From NCBI RefSeq assembly GCF_026341035.1, contig NZ_JAPEOQ010000001.1, positions 4,154,001 to 4,218,000 of the forward strand: 64,000 nt of DNA, given 5' to 3'. Of this stretch, positions 24,503 through 33,586 are shown piece after piece (position 1 is the first letter of the stretch; each line of letters opens with the position of its first letter). This DNA is from Streptomyces sp. NBC_01016 (GTDB taxonomy: Bacteria; Actinomycetota; Actinomycetes; Streptomycetales; Streptomycetaceae). Below the pieces are notes generated by a model that worked only from the letters and a program-made list of their open reading frames with translations, ran no database searches and was not told the DNA's origin. Position numbers and translations under genes: made by a program.

Positions 24503-24566
24503 CATCCCTTGACGCCGGTCTAGCGGACCACGGTGTCTCACGGTGTCCATGTCTATGGTCGATTCC

Positions 24567-25790
24567 ATGACCACTCTGCTGATCGCGGGCATGCCGGCCG
24601 CGGGACACGTCAATCCCACCCTTCCCGTCGTCACCGAGCTCGTCGGCGCGGGCGTCGACGTCGTGTACCTGTGCGACACCGAGTTCGAGGACCGCATCCG
24701 GGGCACGGGTGCGGGATTCGTGCCCTACCCCGAGGGTGTGCTGACGTCCCGTGACATCGCGGAGGCCACCAGGGCCGGCAGCAGTGTGGGGGTGGTGGTG
24801 AAGGTCCTGAGGGCGTGTTCGGCGCTCGTCCCGTTCGTCGTCGAACAGGCGAGATCGCTGGGCCCATCAGCACTTATGCACGACTCAAACGCGCTCTGGG
24901 GCCGGCTGGCCGCAACCACCCTGGGCCTGCCCACGGTCTCCTTCATGACGACGTTCCTCGTCGGGGCGGGTGCGTTGAAGGCCCTCACGGTGCGGGAGAA
25001 CCTGACGGCCGTCGGCCCGACCCTGCGCGACATGCCCGCCGCGCTGCGGGCCCGGCGCGCGCTGGTCAAGGAGTTCGGAACGGCCGCCGTCCCGCCCTCG
25101 CCGATGCTGCCGCTGCGCGGCGACCTCACGCTGTTCCCGATCCCCGAGGAACTCCAGTCACCCGACCCGCGCCTGGACTCCAGCTGCCGTTTCACCGGCC
25201 CGACCACCACCCCGGACGCCGTATCCACACCGCTGGACCCCGAGCTCTCCGCCCATCTGTCGGGCGGACAGCCGGTCGTCCTGGTCTCGCTGGGGACGTT
25301 GCACGACGGCGGCGCGTCCTTCTTCCGTACCTGCTGCGCCGCGCTCGGAGACCTCCCCGTCCGCGTGGTCCTCGCCACCGGCAGTGGAGTCGACCCGGCC
25401 GACCTGGGGCCCACACCGCCGAACACCCTCGCCCGCCGTACGGTCCCTCAACTCGCGGTCCTGCGCGAGGCATCGGTGTTCGTCACCCACGGCGGCATGA
25501 ACAGCGCGCTCGAATCCCTCCACTGCGGGGTACCTCTGGTGGTCGTCCCGCAACAGGTGGAACAACTGCTGATCGCCCGGGCCGTCGCGGAACGCGGCGC
25601 GGCGGTGGTCCTCCGCCAGCCCCTGTCCCACCGCCCTGTACCGGCCGCTGCGCTGCGGGCGTCGGTGGAGCGGGTGTTGGGAGATGCGGGGATGAGCGGG
25701 GCGGCCGCGGGGATGGGGCGGCGGTTCCATGCGGAGGGAGGGGCGGGGCGGGCTGCGGAGTTGATCCAAGGAGTGTTGGAGGACTGCTGA
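24567..25790 (+). CDS. MGT-family (macrolide-type) glycosyltransferase
   Basis: A 407-residue GT-B glycosyltransferase of the GT1 family. The N-terminal acceptor domain begins LIAGMPAAGHVNPTLPVV with the catalytic His of GHVNP. The C-terminal donor domain has VSLGTLHDGG and the nucleotide-sugar motif THGGMNSALESLHCGVPLVV followed by PQQVEQ. Relatives transfer glucose from UDP-glucose to macrolides and other small hydrophobic acceptors, often as self-resistance. Start: ATG codons occur at 24549, 24555 and 24567. I chose 24567 because TATGGT lies 7 bases upstream, which would make a leaderless start; there is no ribosome site for any of them. No biosynthetic genes lie nearby. Confidence 0.82.
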   Translation: MTTLLIAGMPAAGHVNPTLPVVTELVGAGVDVVYLCDTEFEDRIRGTGAGFVPYPEGVLTSRDIAEATRAGSSVGVVVKVLRACSALVPFVVEQARSLGPSALMHDSNALWGRLAATTLGLPTVSFMTTFLVGAGALKALTVRENLTAVGPTLRDMPAALRARRALVKEFGTAAVPPSPMLPLRGDLTLFPIPEELQSPDPRLDSSCRFTGPTTTPDAVSTPLDPELSAHLSGGQPVVLVSLGTLHDGGASFFRTCCAALGDLPVRVVLATGSGVDPADLGPTPPNTLARRTVPQLAVLREASVFVTHGGMNSALESLHCGVPLVVVPQQVEQLLIARAVAERGAAVVLRQPLSHRPVPAAALRASVERVLGDAGMSGAAAGMGRRFHAEGGAGRAAELIQGVLEDC

Positions 25791-25832
25791 CAGCGGCGCC
25801 GCGCCTGTGCCGACGCCCAGGTGTCTCCGCAT

Positions 25833-25878
25833 ACGTCGGTGGGGCCGCCCTCCGGAAAGAGGGCGGCCCCACCGACGT
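25833..25878. terminator. Very strong bidirectional terminator
   Basis: Arms 25833-25852 and 25859-25878 are perfect 20-bp complements around the loop CGGAAA. The hairpin lies between the convergent glycosyltransferase and DUF11 surface protein genes. Confidence 0.85.
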
Positions 25879-25892
25879 CGTACGACGCTGTT

Positions 25893-25941
25893 CGGCTATC
25901 GGCTATCGGCTATCGGCTATCGGCTATCGGCTGTCGGTTGT
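25893..25941. repeat. Tandem 7-bp repeats (CGGCTAT)
   Basis: Five perfect and two degenerate tandem copies of CGGCTAT lie just after the terminator and before the DUF11 gene stop. This is a simple-sequence array likely to vary in copy number between strains. It is non-coding as far as I can see. Confidence 0.9.
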
Positions 25942-25966
25942 CGCCGTAAGCCGGTGAAAGCCGTGA

Positions 25967-28501
25967 TCACTTCCGCGACCGACGCACAGCCGTCGTCAGC
26001 AGCACACCGAGCCCCAGCAGGAACACGGACGCCAGCGCCGCGATCAACGTGCCGGTCGAAGGGCCGGTGTCCGGGAGTTCGCCGCCCGAGTTGTCGGGGG
26101 TGACCTCGGCGCTGGTGCCGCAGGCGGGGTCGTCCGAACCGGCCGCGCAGTTCGAGCCGTCGGGGCCGACCACCGCATTGGCGAGTGTGCCGTTGCCGGT
26201 GATCGGGTCCTTGACGGTCATCGAGTAGGTCAGCGTCGCGGTCTGACCGGAGGGCAGGTCGCCGGACCAGGTGAGGTTCGGCGAGTCGTAGGAGACGTCA
26301 CCGGTGTCGGTGGTGGCGTCGCCGTTGTAGACGGCGTCGTCGAGCGCGTTCGACATGTCGTCGGTGAGCGTGGCGCTGTCGTAGTCGGCCTCGCCGACGT
26401 TCTTGACCGTCACCGTGTACGTGACCTTGTCACCGGGCTTGACCTTGTCGGCGTCGGAGGTCTTGGCGATCTGGAGCTCAGCGACCGGGACGAGGGTCTG
26501 GCAGTCCGTGTCGTTCGAACCCTTCGCGCAGTTCGAGTCGCCGGGTCCTGTGACCGTGTTGGTCAGCTGGTGATCGCCCTTGTCCGGGCTGTTGACCGTG
26601 GCGGAGTACGTGATCGTCACCGTCTCGCCGGCCGGGATGTCACCGGACCACTTCAGGTTCGGATCGTTGTACGACACCGAACCGGAGGAGGCCGTGGCGT
26701 CCCCGTTGTACGTGGCGTCGTCGAGAACCCCGCTCAGATCGTCGCTGACCTCGGCGCCACTGACGTCGTCGGCGCTGTGGTTGGTGACCTTCACCGTGTA
26801 CGTGACCTTGTCGCCGGCCTTGGCCGTGGCGGTGTCGGCGGACTTGGTGATGTCCAGGTCCATGACGTCGTGCTGGTCGTTGCAGCCGTCTTCCGTGCCG
26901 GTGTCGCAGTTCGAGTAGTCGTTGCCCGTCACCGCGTTGCCCAGGTGGGCGTTGCTCCCGTCCGAGGCCTCGACGGTGACCGAATAGGTGATGGTCGCCG
27001 TCTCACCGGGATCGAGGGTCCCGGACCACTTCAGGTTCGGGTCGTCGTACGACACATCACCGGTACTGGCCTTCGCGTCCCCGTTGTACTTCGCGTCGTC
27101 CAGGACATCGCTCAGATCGTCGTTGGCGGTGGCGTCGACCGGCACGTCGCCGGTGTTCTCCACCTTCACCGAGTACTCGACCGTGTCGCCCTGGGAGAGC
27201 GTGCTGCCGTCGGCCGGGGTCGACGTCTTGGACAGGGTGTAGCTGGGCTTGTCGAACACAACGAGGGCGCAGCCCTGCGGGTTCACACCTTGCAGGTTGG
27301 CCATGTTGCTCTCGGCGCAGTTCTCGTACGAGCCGGCCTGGTCGGAGGTGACATCGACGCTGAGCGTGCAGGAGGTCTGACCTTCCTTCAGGTCACCCTT
27401 CAAGTCCACGGTGCCGCTGCCGGCGGACGTGTCGACCGCGCCGTTGGAGCAGGTCGTCGCGGTGCCGGCGGGGTCGGCGACGGTCAGCCCGGCGGGCAGG
27501 TCGTCGGTGAACGACCAGCCCTCCTTCTTCATGAGGTCCGACGTGTTCGTGACGGTGAACGTCAGCTTCGACGTACCTCCGACGGCGACCGCGTCCGGGC
27601 TGAACGACTTCTCGACGTGCGGGGTGACGTCCTCGATCTTGATGTCGTCGAAGGCGGCGTCGTTGCCGCTGTAGCTGCCGTTCGCGTTCGTCATGCGGAT
27701 GCCCAGGCTGGCGCCGGGGTAGATCATCGGGGCGTCGGCCCTGTTGTTCACGACGTTGATGTCTTTGGCGAAGCCGGTTTCGGACGCCGGGTACGTCGTC
27801 GCCTGGGGGTCGGTGCAGGGATTGATCGGCTTGTCGGAGACCGGGTAGGAGGTGCCCCCGTCGAGCAGGAAGAAGTTCAGTTCGGGCGCCGAGACCGAGC
27901 AGGCGGATGCACCCGAGGTCACCGAAGCGGTGAGGAACCGGTTTCTCGAGGTCAGCGGGATCTGGCGCTCGGTTTCGAACTCCACCTTGTCGGCGCCGGG
28001 ATCCGCCGACGTGTACGCCGCTACCGCGTGGTTGTCCGGCGGGTTGCCCGTGCCGTTGTACATCCCGATGGCGTCGGTGATGTTGCGCAGGTTGTTCCAG
28101 TTGGTGGTGTTGGCGGCGCACTCCTGGATGCCGGGGGCGAAGCCGTCCGAGTCCGTCTTGTCGAGGACCCAGCCGTTGCAGTTGTTCAGCCAGGCGTCGT
28201 CCGCCGTGTAGGTCATCCCCTGGGCCGCGGCGCCACCGGTGTAGTCGGTCAGCTTGATGGGCTGCGGGGCCGGATTGTTCTCGAAGTCCTCGTCGTACAC
28301 GACGGTCGGGTCCTCGGGAACTCCCGGTTGGGCGGCGGCGGCCGCCCGAGTGTGCTCCGGCGGCTGTGCGGTGGCTGACGGTGCTTCGGCCAGGGCCGGG
28401 AGCGCGACGGCCGTTCCCATCGCCGTGCCGAGGGTCACGGCCAGTGCGGGGGTGAGCCGCCGCAGCCTCACCCCCCAGGCCGGTCGTCTGCTGCGGTCCA
28501 T
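25967..28501 (-). CDS. Sortase-anchored DUF11-repeat surface protein
   Basis: An 844-residue exported protein. It begins with a basic signal sequence and a hydrophobic segment ending PALAEA. A globular region (about 60-300) follows. Several DUF11-type beta-sandwich repeats come next, with recurring LKWSG, ETATITYS-like blocks and Cys pairs in SNCxxG, which may form disulfides. The C-terminus is a cell-wall sorting signal: LPDTG, a hydrophobic helix and the basic tail RRSRK. Sortase would link it to peptidoglycan. GGAGG lies 9 bases before the ATG at 28501. The likely role is a surface stalk or adhesin. Streptomyces class E sortases usually prefer LAXTG, so LPDTG may point to another sortase. 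Confidence 0.85.
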   Translation of the reverse strand: MDRSRRPAWGVRLRRLTPALAVTLGTAMGTAVALPALAEAPSATAQPPEHTRAAAAAQPGVPEDPTVVYDEDFENNPAPQPIKLTDYTGGAAAQGMTYTADDAWLNNCNGWVLDKTDSDGFAPGIQECAANTTNWNNLRNITDAIGMYNGTGNPPDNHAVAAYTSADPGADKVEFETERQIPLTSRNRFLTASVTSGASACSVSAPELNFFLLDGGTSYPVSDKPINPCTDPQATTYPASETGFAKDINVVNNRADAPMIYPGASLGIRMTNANGSYSGNDAAFDDIKIEDVTPHVEKSFSPDAVAVGGTSKLTFTVTNTSDLMKKEGWSFTDDLPAGLTVADPAGTATTCSNGAVDTSAGSGTVDLKGDLKEGQTSCTLSVDVTSDQAGSYENCAESNMANLQGVNPQGCALVVFDKPSYTLSKTSTPADGSTLSQGDTVEYSVKVENTGDVPVDATANDDLSDVLDDAKYNGDAKASTGDVSYDDPNLKWSGTLDPGETATITYSVTVEASDGSNAHLGNAVTGNDYSNCDTGTEDGCNDQHDVMDLDITKSADTATAKAGDKVTYTVKVTNHSADDVSGAEVSDDLSGVLDDATYNGDATASSGSVSYNDPNLKWSGDIPAGETVTITYSATVNSPDKGDHQLTNTVTGPGDSNCAKGSNDTDCQTLVPVAELQIAKTSDADKVKPGDKVTYTVTVKNVGEADYDSATLTDDMSNALDDAVYNGDATTDTGDVSYDSPNLTWSGDLPSGQTATLTYSMTVKDPITGNGTLANAVVGPDGSNCAAGSDDPACGTSAEVTPDNSGGELPDTGPSTGTLIAALASVFLLGLGVLLTTAVRRSRK

Positions 28502-28666
28502 CGGCGCCCTTCCTCCAGAGACGGGTGTGTCCGTTGGAAGGGTGACGTGCGCCGGCGGGGAAGTTTGGTACGGCAACGCCTGACGCGGTCGGTTTTACCT
28601 ATATGGACTTATATAAGGCATATGCGTATGCCGCCGGCGTGTGCTCCGGCCGGGTCGGCCGCTGCC
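28502..28666 (-). promoter_or_regulatory. AT-rich upstream region of the DUF11 gene
   Basis: This gap contains the only clearly AT-rich patch nearby (about 28596-28629), with TTATATAAG and ATATAGGT elements that would serve as -10 boxes on the minus strand. A perfect 6-bp inverted repeat with a 4-nt loop (28617-28632) adjoins it and may be a regulator site. Confidence 0.45.
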
Positions 28667-30274
28667 TCAGTCCAGCTGCGGGAGCGGCAGCCGTTCCGAG
28701 ATCTCCAGGATCAGGTGACCCTTCTCCGTGTATGCCGGTACGGCCACCAGCTGGTGGTCTTCGGTGCGCGGCGAGTCTCCCAGGGCCTGCGGCAGGCGCG
28801 AGACGACATCCACCGAAGCGGCGCGCCGCGCGCCCAGCGGGACTTCCCTGGTGACGCCCTCGAAGCTCACCGAGAGCAGGACGTCCCAGATGCCGGGCGC
28901 GAGCGGCCAGCCGTCGGAGCTCTGCGCGAGATTGACGCGTGCGGCGAACCGGCCCATGGCGCGGGGGCGGCCCTTGGAATTGACGAGCTTGTCGTCCCGG
29001 TGGGCGGTGACGGAGTAACGCTCCTCCGTCCCGGTGTCGCGGTGTCTCAGGAGGACATGGGTTCGGCGGCTCGCGGTGCTCAGCTGGTCGAAGAAGGCGA
29101 AGCCTTCCAGGTGCAGGATCGACCCGCTCCACCGGAGCGTCTGAAGCTCCATCATCACCTTCATCTGGTCGGTGATGTCGAAAACGGAGTCGGGAAGCTC
29201 CACAGCGGGATCGCGGAAGTACGGCAGAGCGGCGAACACCCTGCCGCCGTCCACCACCTTCTTCGGCGTGGGGCGGTCGGCCGCGGCGGAGTATTCGGCC
29301 ATCCGTACCGCGTGCTCGTGGTGGCCCCCGGCGAGCAGTGCGTACCGGACGGCGAGCGGCCGTGGCAGCAGGGCCAACGATCCCGGTGTGGCAAGGGAGT
29401 TGAGCAGTGACTCGGCATGCGTGAGGGTCTGCCGTCGCTCTTCGGGGGAGTCGCTGCCGAGCAGGGCGGCACCGGTCGCCTTGCCGAGTTCCACTTCCAG
29501 GTGGCGGGAAAGGAGCCGATCGCGGCCCGGCCCCTCCGGGACGAGGGAGTGGACCATCGACATCATCCGCTCGGCCAGGCCGCACCGGTCGGACGGCCCG
29601 ACCGGTGCGGCCGGCGGCGCGGGGGAGCCCTTGAGGACGCACGGACCGTCCGCCACGACGGACACCGCGTCGGCGGCGAGGTAGGCGGCGGCGGTGAACG
29701 GCTGGTCCTCACCGAACCGCAGGTCGGTGGGGAAGCTGAGACCGGCCCGGCGAAGCAGCTCGGTGCGGAACAGCTTGTCCGGCGTGAGGGTCCAGTAGAC
29801 CCTGCTGGTCAGAGGGGCGGCGTAGGTGCTGCTCTTGCGGAACATCGACGTCGGTACGGATCGCTTGCCCAGTGCGGCGGGCTTGCCGAGCACGACATCG
29901 GCCTCGTTGCGGTCTGCCGCCCGGACCATGCGCTCCAGGGCGTCGGGGGCCAACTGGTCGGAGGCGTCAAGGAAGATCACGTATCGGCCCCGGGTGTGCT
30001 CGATGGCCGCGTTGCGGGCCTCGGCGGGTGTGGCGCCGCGCCGCGGCAGCTCCACGGTGAGCAGCTCCGGCCGGTCGGCGGACAGCTCCCGCAGCAGGCT
30101 GCCACTGGAGTCCGACGAACCGTCGTCGACGGCGACGATCTGCATCCGGTCCGTCCCCAAGGTCTGCGCGAACAGCGAGTCCAGGCACGCGCCGAGCCGG
30201 CCGTCCTGGTTCTGCACCCGGAGTGCGACGGTCGCGTCCGGGAGCGACACAGGGGGAGCGGAGTTGGCGTTCAT
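28667..30274 (-). CDS. GT2 glycosyltransferase with C-terminal beta domain (teichoic acid type)
   Basis: A 535-residue protein. The N-terminal GT-A fold (about 10-230) shows VDDGSSD and FLDASD, the latter in the DxD metal-site position with Ser in the middle. EARNAAIEHTRGRYVIF is the usual GT2 strand-helix block. The C-terminal region (about 320-535) is beta-rich with APGIWDVLLSV, a motif shared with the three other large GT2 proteins here. This layout resembles TarS/TarP, which add GlcNAc to poly(ribitol phosphate). It is the last gene of the minus-strand operon, 13 bp after the Ig-like gene. GAGGAG lies about 9 bases before the ATG. Confidence 0.8.
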   Translation of the reverse strand: MNANSAPPVSLPDATVALRVQNQDGRLGACLDSLFAQTLGTDRMQIVAVDDGSSDSSGSLLRELSADRPELLTVELPRRGATPAEARNAAIEHTRGRYVIFLDASDQLAPDALERMVRAADRNEADVVLGKPAALGKRSVPTSMFRKSSTYAAPLTSRVYWTLTPDKLFRTELLRRAGLSFPTDLRFGEDQPFTAAAYLAADAVSVVADGPCVLKGSPAPPAAPVGPSDRCGLAERMMSMVHSLVPEGPGRDRLLSRHLEVELGKATGAALLGSDSPEERRQTLTHAESLLNSLATPGSLALLPRPLAVRYALLAGGHHEHAVRMAEYSAAADRPTPKKVVDGGRVFAALPYFRDPAVELPDSVFDITDQMKVMMELQTLRWSGSILHLEGFAFFDQLSTASRRTHVLLRHRDTGTEERYSVTAHRDDKLVNSKGRPRAMGRFAARVNLAQSSDGWPLAPGIWDVLLSVSFEGVTREVPLGARRAASVDVVSRLPQALGDSPRTEDHQLVAVPAYTEKGHLILEISERLPLPQLD

Positions 30275-30287
30275 GGGGTGCGGCTCC

Positions 30288-31097
30288 TCAGCCGTGCGAT
30301 GCCTTGGTCGGGATGCCGGGCCAGGGCAGGCTCCCAGTGAGTTCGGGCCACTGCCAGGGAGTGAAGGCGGGTGCCGGTGGTTCGACGGGGAAGACACCGG
30401 GCGTCGGGCCCAGCTCCCCCACGAAGACGTTGACCGGGGCGGTCGCCGTAATGCCGTTCGCGTCCACGGCCGTGTATGTGAACCGGTCGTAGCCCGTGAA
30501 CTCGGGCGTGGGCCGGTAGTGGATCCAGTCGTCTCCCGGGTGCTCGACGACGCCGTGCGCGGGCTGGGTCACCGACAGCACGGAACCCGCGTCCGGGCGG
30601 CTGTCCCAGGGGTGTACGGACACGGGTGCGCCGATGTCGGTCGTGAGGCGCAGGCCGCGGACGTCGGCTGCCCGGATCGGCAGCGCGGCGTGGGTCAGCC
30701 GCTTGACGCGGATCCGCTCCCCGGTGGTGGGCAGCCGGAGCGTCGCGGCGAGGACAGGACGCAGGCGCGGGGTCTTCGGCCGGTCGTCGATCCGTACGGT
30801 GACGCTTCCGGTGGCGGTCTGCTGCCGCTCGGCGCGGACCCGGTACCAGCCCTGCTGCGGAAAGTACTCGACGTCCTGCAACCCGGCCACGGTCGCCACC
30901 CCGTCGAGCGAGTTCGCCAGCAGGTAACCGAACCCCAGGTGCGCGTGCTCGTCGCAGGACACGGAGAGCGTCAGATGGAGCTCCTCGCCCGGCCGGACGC
31001 CGAGCTCCGGATCCGACGAGGAGAAGACCGCGGCGGACACGACCCCGTCGGCGGTGGAGTGTCCCGTGACCCGGCCCCGGCACAGTTCGTGAGGCAT
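30288..31097 (-). CDS. Ig-like/cadherin-like domain protein in teichoic acid operon
   Basis: A 269-residue beta-rich protein with no signal peptide or enzyme motif. The N-terminal part (about 1-110) resembles the beta domain of the neighbouring glycosyltransferases. Residues 165-225 match a bacterial Ig/cadherin-like repeat (HGVVEHPGDDWIHYRPTPEF, then YDRFTYTAVDANG). The tail is Pro-rich. The start at 31097 is 2 bp after the preceding stop, so it is coupled to the SGNH gene. It may be a non-catalytic partner that holds the enzymes on the polymer. Confidence 0.6.
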   Translation of the reverse strand: MPHELCRGRVTGHSTADGVVSAAVFSSSDPELGVRPGEELHLTLSVSCDEHAHLGFGYLLANSLDGVATVAGLQDVEYFPQQGWYRVRAERQQTATGSVTVRIDDRPKTPRLRPVLAATLRLPTTGERIRVKRLTHAALPIRAADVRGLRLTTDIGAPVSVHPWDSRPDAGSVLSVTQPAHGVVEHPGDDWIHYRPTPEFTGYDRFTYTAVDANGITATAPVNVFVGELGPTPGVFPVEPPAPAFTPWQWPELTGSLPWPGIPTKASHG

Positions 31098-31099
31098 CG

Positions 31100-31915
31100 T
31101 CAGTGCCCTTCCGGGGCGGGCCGGCGCGAGACCCGCTCCTTGGTCAGCCGGTCGTACGTGGCCTCGTCCAGCCAGCCCAGCTCCTCGTACGAGAACGTGC
31201 GGCGGCCGAGGTCCTGCACAAGGTGGGCGGGGAGCACTTCTTGTTCGAGGAGGCTGCGGGCGACGAAGCGGGCGCACTCGATGGCACCCTCGGGCCGCAC
31301 GTGCACATTGTCGGCGTCCAGGACGACCCCCATCAGAGGCTCCCCCGGACGCAGATAGGTGAAGGCCCGCTTCGAGTCCTCGGGCCCCAGCTCCTCCCAC
31401 CAGGCGACGCTCTGCCCGTACAGGTCGACGACGGGAACGTGCTCCTCGCGGGCCAACTCCCGCATGGCCAGCGGGTAGTCACCGAGGAAGCGGGAGACAT
31501 TGGAGTGGCGGTCCACCCGGCGCCGCTCGTAGGGCAGCAGGATCACCGGATGTGCCTGGGCGTCCCGGGTGCCGCAGATGTAGGCGCGCAGGTGCTCCTG
31601 GAAGTCGTCGAACGGCTCGGTGTGCAGGCCCGGGTCCGGCTTCCAGTCGATCTGGCCGAAGCCGACGATGAAGTAGTCCCCGGGAGCGAGCTGTTCGAGG
31701 ATCCACCGCAGTCGGCCGCGCTCCCGGAAGCTCTTCGAACTCGACCGCGCGCGGGCACAGTTGACGACCTCCACCTCGTCGGCGAGGAAGAGATGCAGTG
31801 CCTGCGCCCAGCCGGTCATGGGCAGATGGGTGTTCGGGCGTGTGACAGCGGTGGAATCGCCGGCGACGAAGACGCGCGGGGCGTGGTTCGAAGCCTGTGG
31901 CTGGGGGCTGCTCAT
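31100..31915 (-). CDS. SGNH/GDSL hydrolase-like protein 1
   Basis: A 271-residue SGNH-fold protein without a signal peptide. Block I is VFVAGDSTAV (Ser nucleophile), block III is FIVGFGQIDW, and block V is LDADNVHVRPEG with the Asp-His pair. It is closest in pattern to rhamnogalacturonan acetylesterase-like proteins. In a wall-polymer operon it may add or remove an O-acyl group. It starts at 31915, 29 bp after the CDP-ribitol synthase gene. Two further SGNH proteins lie in the same cluster. Confidence 0.75.
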   Translation of the reverse strand: MSSPQPQASNHAPRVFVAGDSTAVTRPNTHLPMTGWAQALHLFLADEVEVVNCARARSSSKSFRERGRLRWILEQLAPGDYFIVGFGQIDWKPDPGLHTEPFDDFQEHLRAYICGTRDAQAHPVILLPYERRRVDRHSNVSRFLGDYPLAMRELAREEHVPVVDLYGQSVAWWEELGPEDSKRAFTYLRPGEPLMGVVLDADNVHVRPEGAIECARFVARSLLEQEVLPAHLVQDLGRRTFSYEELGWLDEATYDRLTKERVSRRPAPEGH

Positions 31916-31944
31916 ATCGCTCTTCCGGACGTCCGAGGCCTCGC

Positions 31945-33444
31945 CTACTCCTCGAGCCCGGCCACCAACGCCGCGTAGAAGTCGTCGCCCACCGTGTTGA
32001 GTGTCGGGTCCTGGCGGCGGATGTCGATGACGTGGCCGGTCAGTGGTGACACCAGGACGTCGACCGAGGACTGGGCCACCGCCTCGGAGGTGAGGAGGGA
32101 GGAGGAGGGTTCGTCGCCGAAGGCGTTGGTGCGCATCGGGGTCGCCGTGCGTTCCGGGTTGATGCAGTTGACGCGGATGCCGTCGGGGGCCCATTCGTCG
32201 GCGAGGGCCTGGGTGAGGTTGACGGTGGCGGCCTTGGCGGAGGAGTAGAGGCTGTACGAGCCGCGGCCCCGGGTGTAGCTGCTGGAGGTGTAGAGGAGGA
32301 GCTGGCCCTTGGTCTCGGCCAGGTAGCGGTGGGCGAAGCGGGCCATGTGCACGGGGGCCAGGTAGTTCACCGCCGTGGCCTCTTCGATGGTCTCCGTGCT
32401 GCTCTCCGCGAGTTTGCCGATGCGGAGCACGCCCGCGGTGTTGACGACGTAGTCGACGCGTCCCGTCTCCTCGTACGCCTCGGTCAGCGCGCGTTCGATG
32501 TGCTCGGGGTGCTCGACGTAAGTGCCGGTTCCCGAGCGGCTGTTGGCGAAGACCTTCGCGCCGTGGCTGCGGGCGATGTCGGCGATGTCCGCCCCGATGC
32601 CGTAGCTCGCGCCGAAGATCACAACGGTGCGGCCGTCGAGGCGCTTGCGGTACTCCTCCTCTTCCAGGGCCTCGGGAGCGACGCTGGAGGAGAGCTGGAA
32701 CAGCTTGTCGGTGAGGAACACATCGACGGGGTGGGTGACCTTCATGTTCTGCTCTTCTCCGCGTACGACGTGCACCGGCACGTCGGGGAGGTAGCGCAGC
32801 ACGATGGAGCAGTCGTCGGTGCCCTCGAAGTTGGGGTCGCCGGAGGCCTTCTCGTAGGCCTGCCAGAGCGTCGCGAGGCGGAAGCCCTGGGGTGTCTGGC
32901 CACGGCGGAGCCGGGTGCGGTCGGGGATCGAGGTGATGAACTCGCCGTCGGTGCCGTGGGTGCGGCAGTGCGCGATGGTGTCCGCGGAGGGGATGGCGAC
33001 GTCCACCGCGTCGTAGCGGTCCAGGGCGGCGATGCAGTCGGCGACGATCCGCTGGGAGAGGAGGGGGCGCACCGAGTCGTGGAAGAGGACCTTCATGTTG
33101 TCCTCGGGGGGAGTGCCGGCCTGGGCCCCCAGGGCTCCGAGGGCGCGTCGTGTGGTCTCGTTGCGGGAGGTTCCGCCCGCTATCACGCGGCTCACCTTGG
33201 TGTATCCGGCGGCGTCCACGATCTTCTGCAGCGTGGGGACGAAATCGCTCGTCATGAGGACGACGATTTCGTCGACGCCCGGCGCTCGCTCGAAGATGTC
33301 CAGGGTGTGCTCGATGATCGTCTTGCCTGCGATCTTCACCAGCTGCTTCGGCACGGCGAGGCCGACCCGGGTGCCCGTGCCTCCAGCGAGAATGACGGCG
33401 ACGGTACGGCCGGTCTGCTGTTCGCTTTCGTGCTGCTGATTCAC
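31945..33444 (-). CDS. Bifunctional cytidylyltransferase / SDR reductase (CDP-ribitol synthase-like)
   Basis: A 499-residue fusion. Residues 15-245 are an IspD/TarI-type cytidylyltransferase with LAGGTGTRVGLAVPKQ (CTP site). Residues 268-495 are a short-chain dehydrogenase with VIFGASYGIG (cofactor loop) and YSSAK (catalytic Tyr and Lys). The order matches Haemophilus Bcs1 (Acs1), which reduces ribulose 5-phosphate and makes CDP-ribitol. That is the precursor for poly(ribitol phosphate), which fits the neighbours. The start is a GTG with GGGGA 6 bases upstream. A 142-bp gap upstream may carry an internal promoter. Confidence 0.85.
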   Translation of the reverse strand: MNQQHESEQQTGRTVAVILAGGTGTRVGLAVPKQLVKIAGKTIIEHTLDIFERAPGVDEIVVLMTSDFVPTLQKIVDAAGYTKVSRVIAGGTSRNETTRRALGALGAQAGTPPEDNMKVLFHDSVRPLLSQRIVADCIAALDRYDAVDVAIPSADTIAHCRTHGTDGEFITSIPDRTRLRRGQTPQGFRLATLWQAYEKASGDPNFEGTDDCSIVLRYLPDVPVHVVRGEEQNMKVTHPVDVFLTDKLFQLSSSVAPEALEEEEYRKRLDGRTVVIFGASYGIGADIADIARSHGAKVFANSRSGTGTYVEHPEHIERALTEAYEETGRVDYVVNTAGVLRIGKLAESSTETIEEATAVNYLAPVHMARFAHRYLAETKGQLLLYTSSSYTRGRGSYSLYSSAKAATVNLTQALADEWAPDGIRVNCINPERTATPMRTNAFGDEPSSSLLTSEAVAQSSVDVLVSPLTGHVIDIRRQDPTLNTVGDDFYAALVAGLEE

Positions 33445-33586
33445 GTCGTTCCCCAGACTGCAAGTGGTAGGCGTTGCGTCACTGCGGGTGTCGTCGGCCG
33501 TCTGATCGTCGAATGTACTCAGGCTGCATCAACTGGAACTAACCCGTCAAACCGGGCATTTAGGGTCTGCTGACGGTGGTGCTGGT

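Noticed and set aside
24567..25790. Glycosyltransferase and MFS exporters as part of a natural-product gene cluster
   Set aside because: No polyketide, NRPS, terpene or other scaffold-building gene lies in the window.
25893..25941. Short repeats considered as a CRISPR array
   Set aside because: The units are 7 bp with no spacers; they are a simple tandem repeat.
26570..28378. 602-codon plus-strand frame opposite the DUF11 protein
   Set aside because: Its Val/Arg/Gly-rich composition is a shadow of the repeats on the minus strand, where signal peptide and LPDTG are present.
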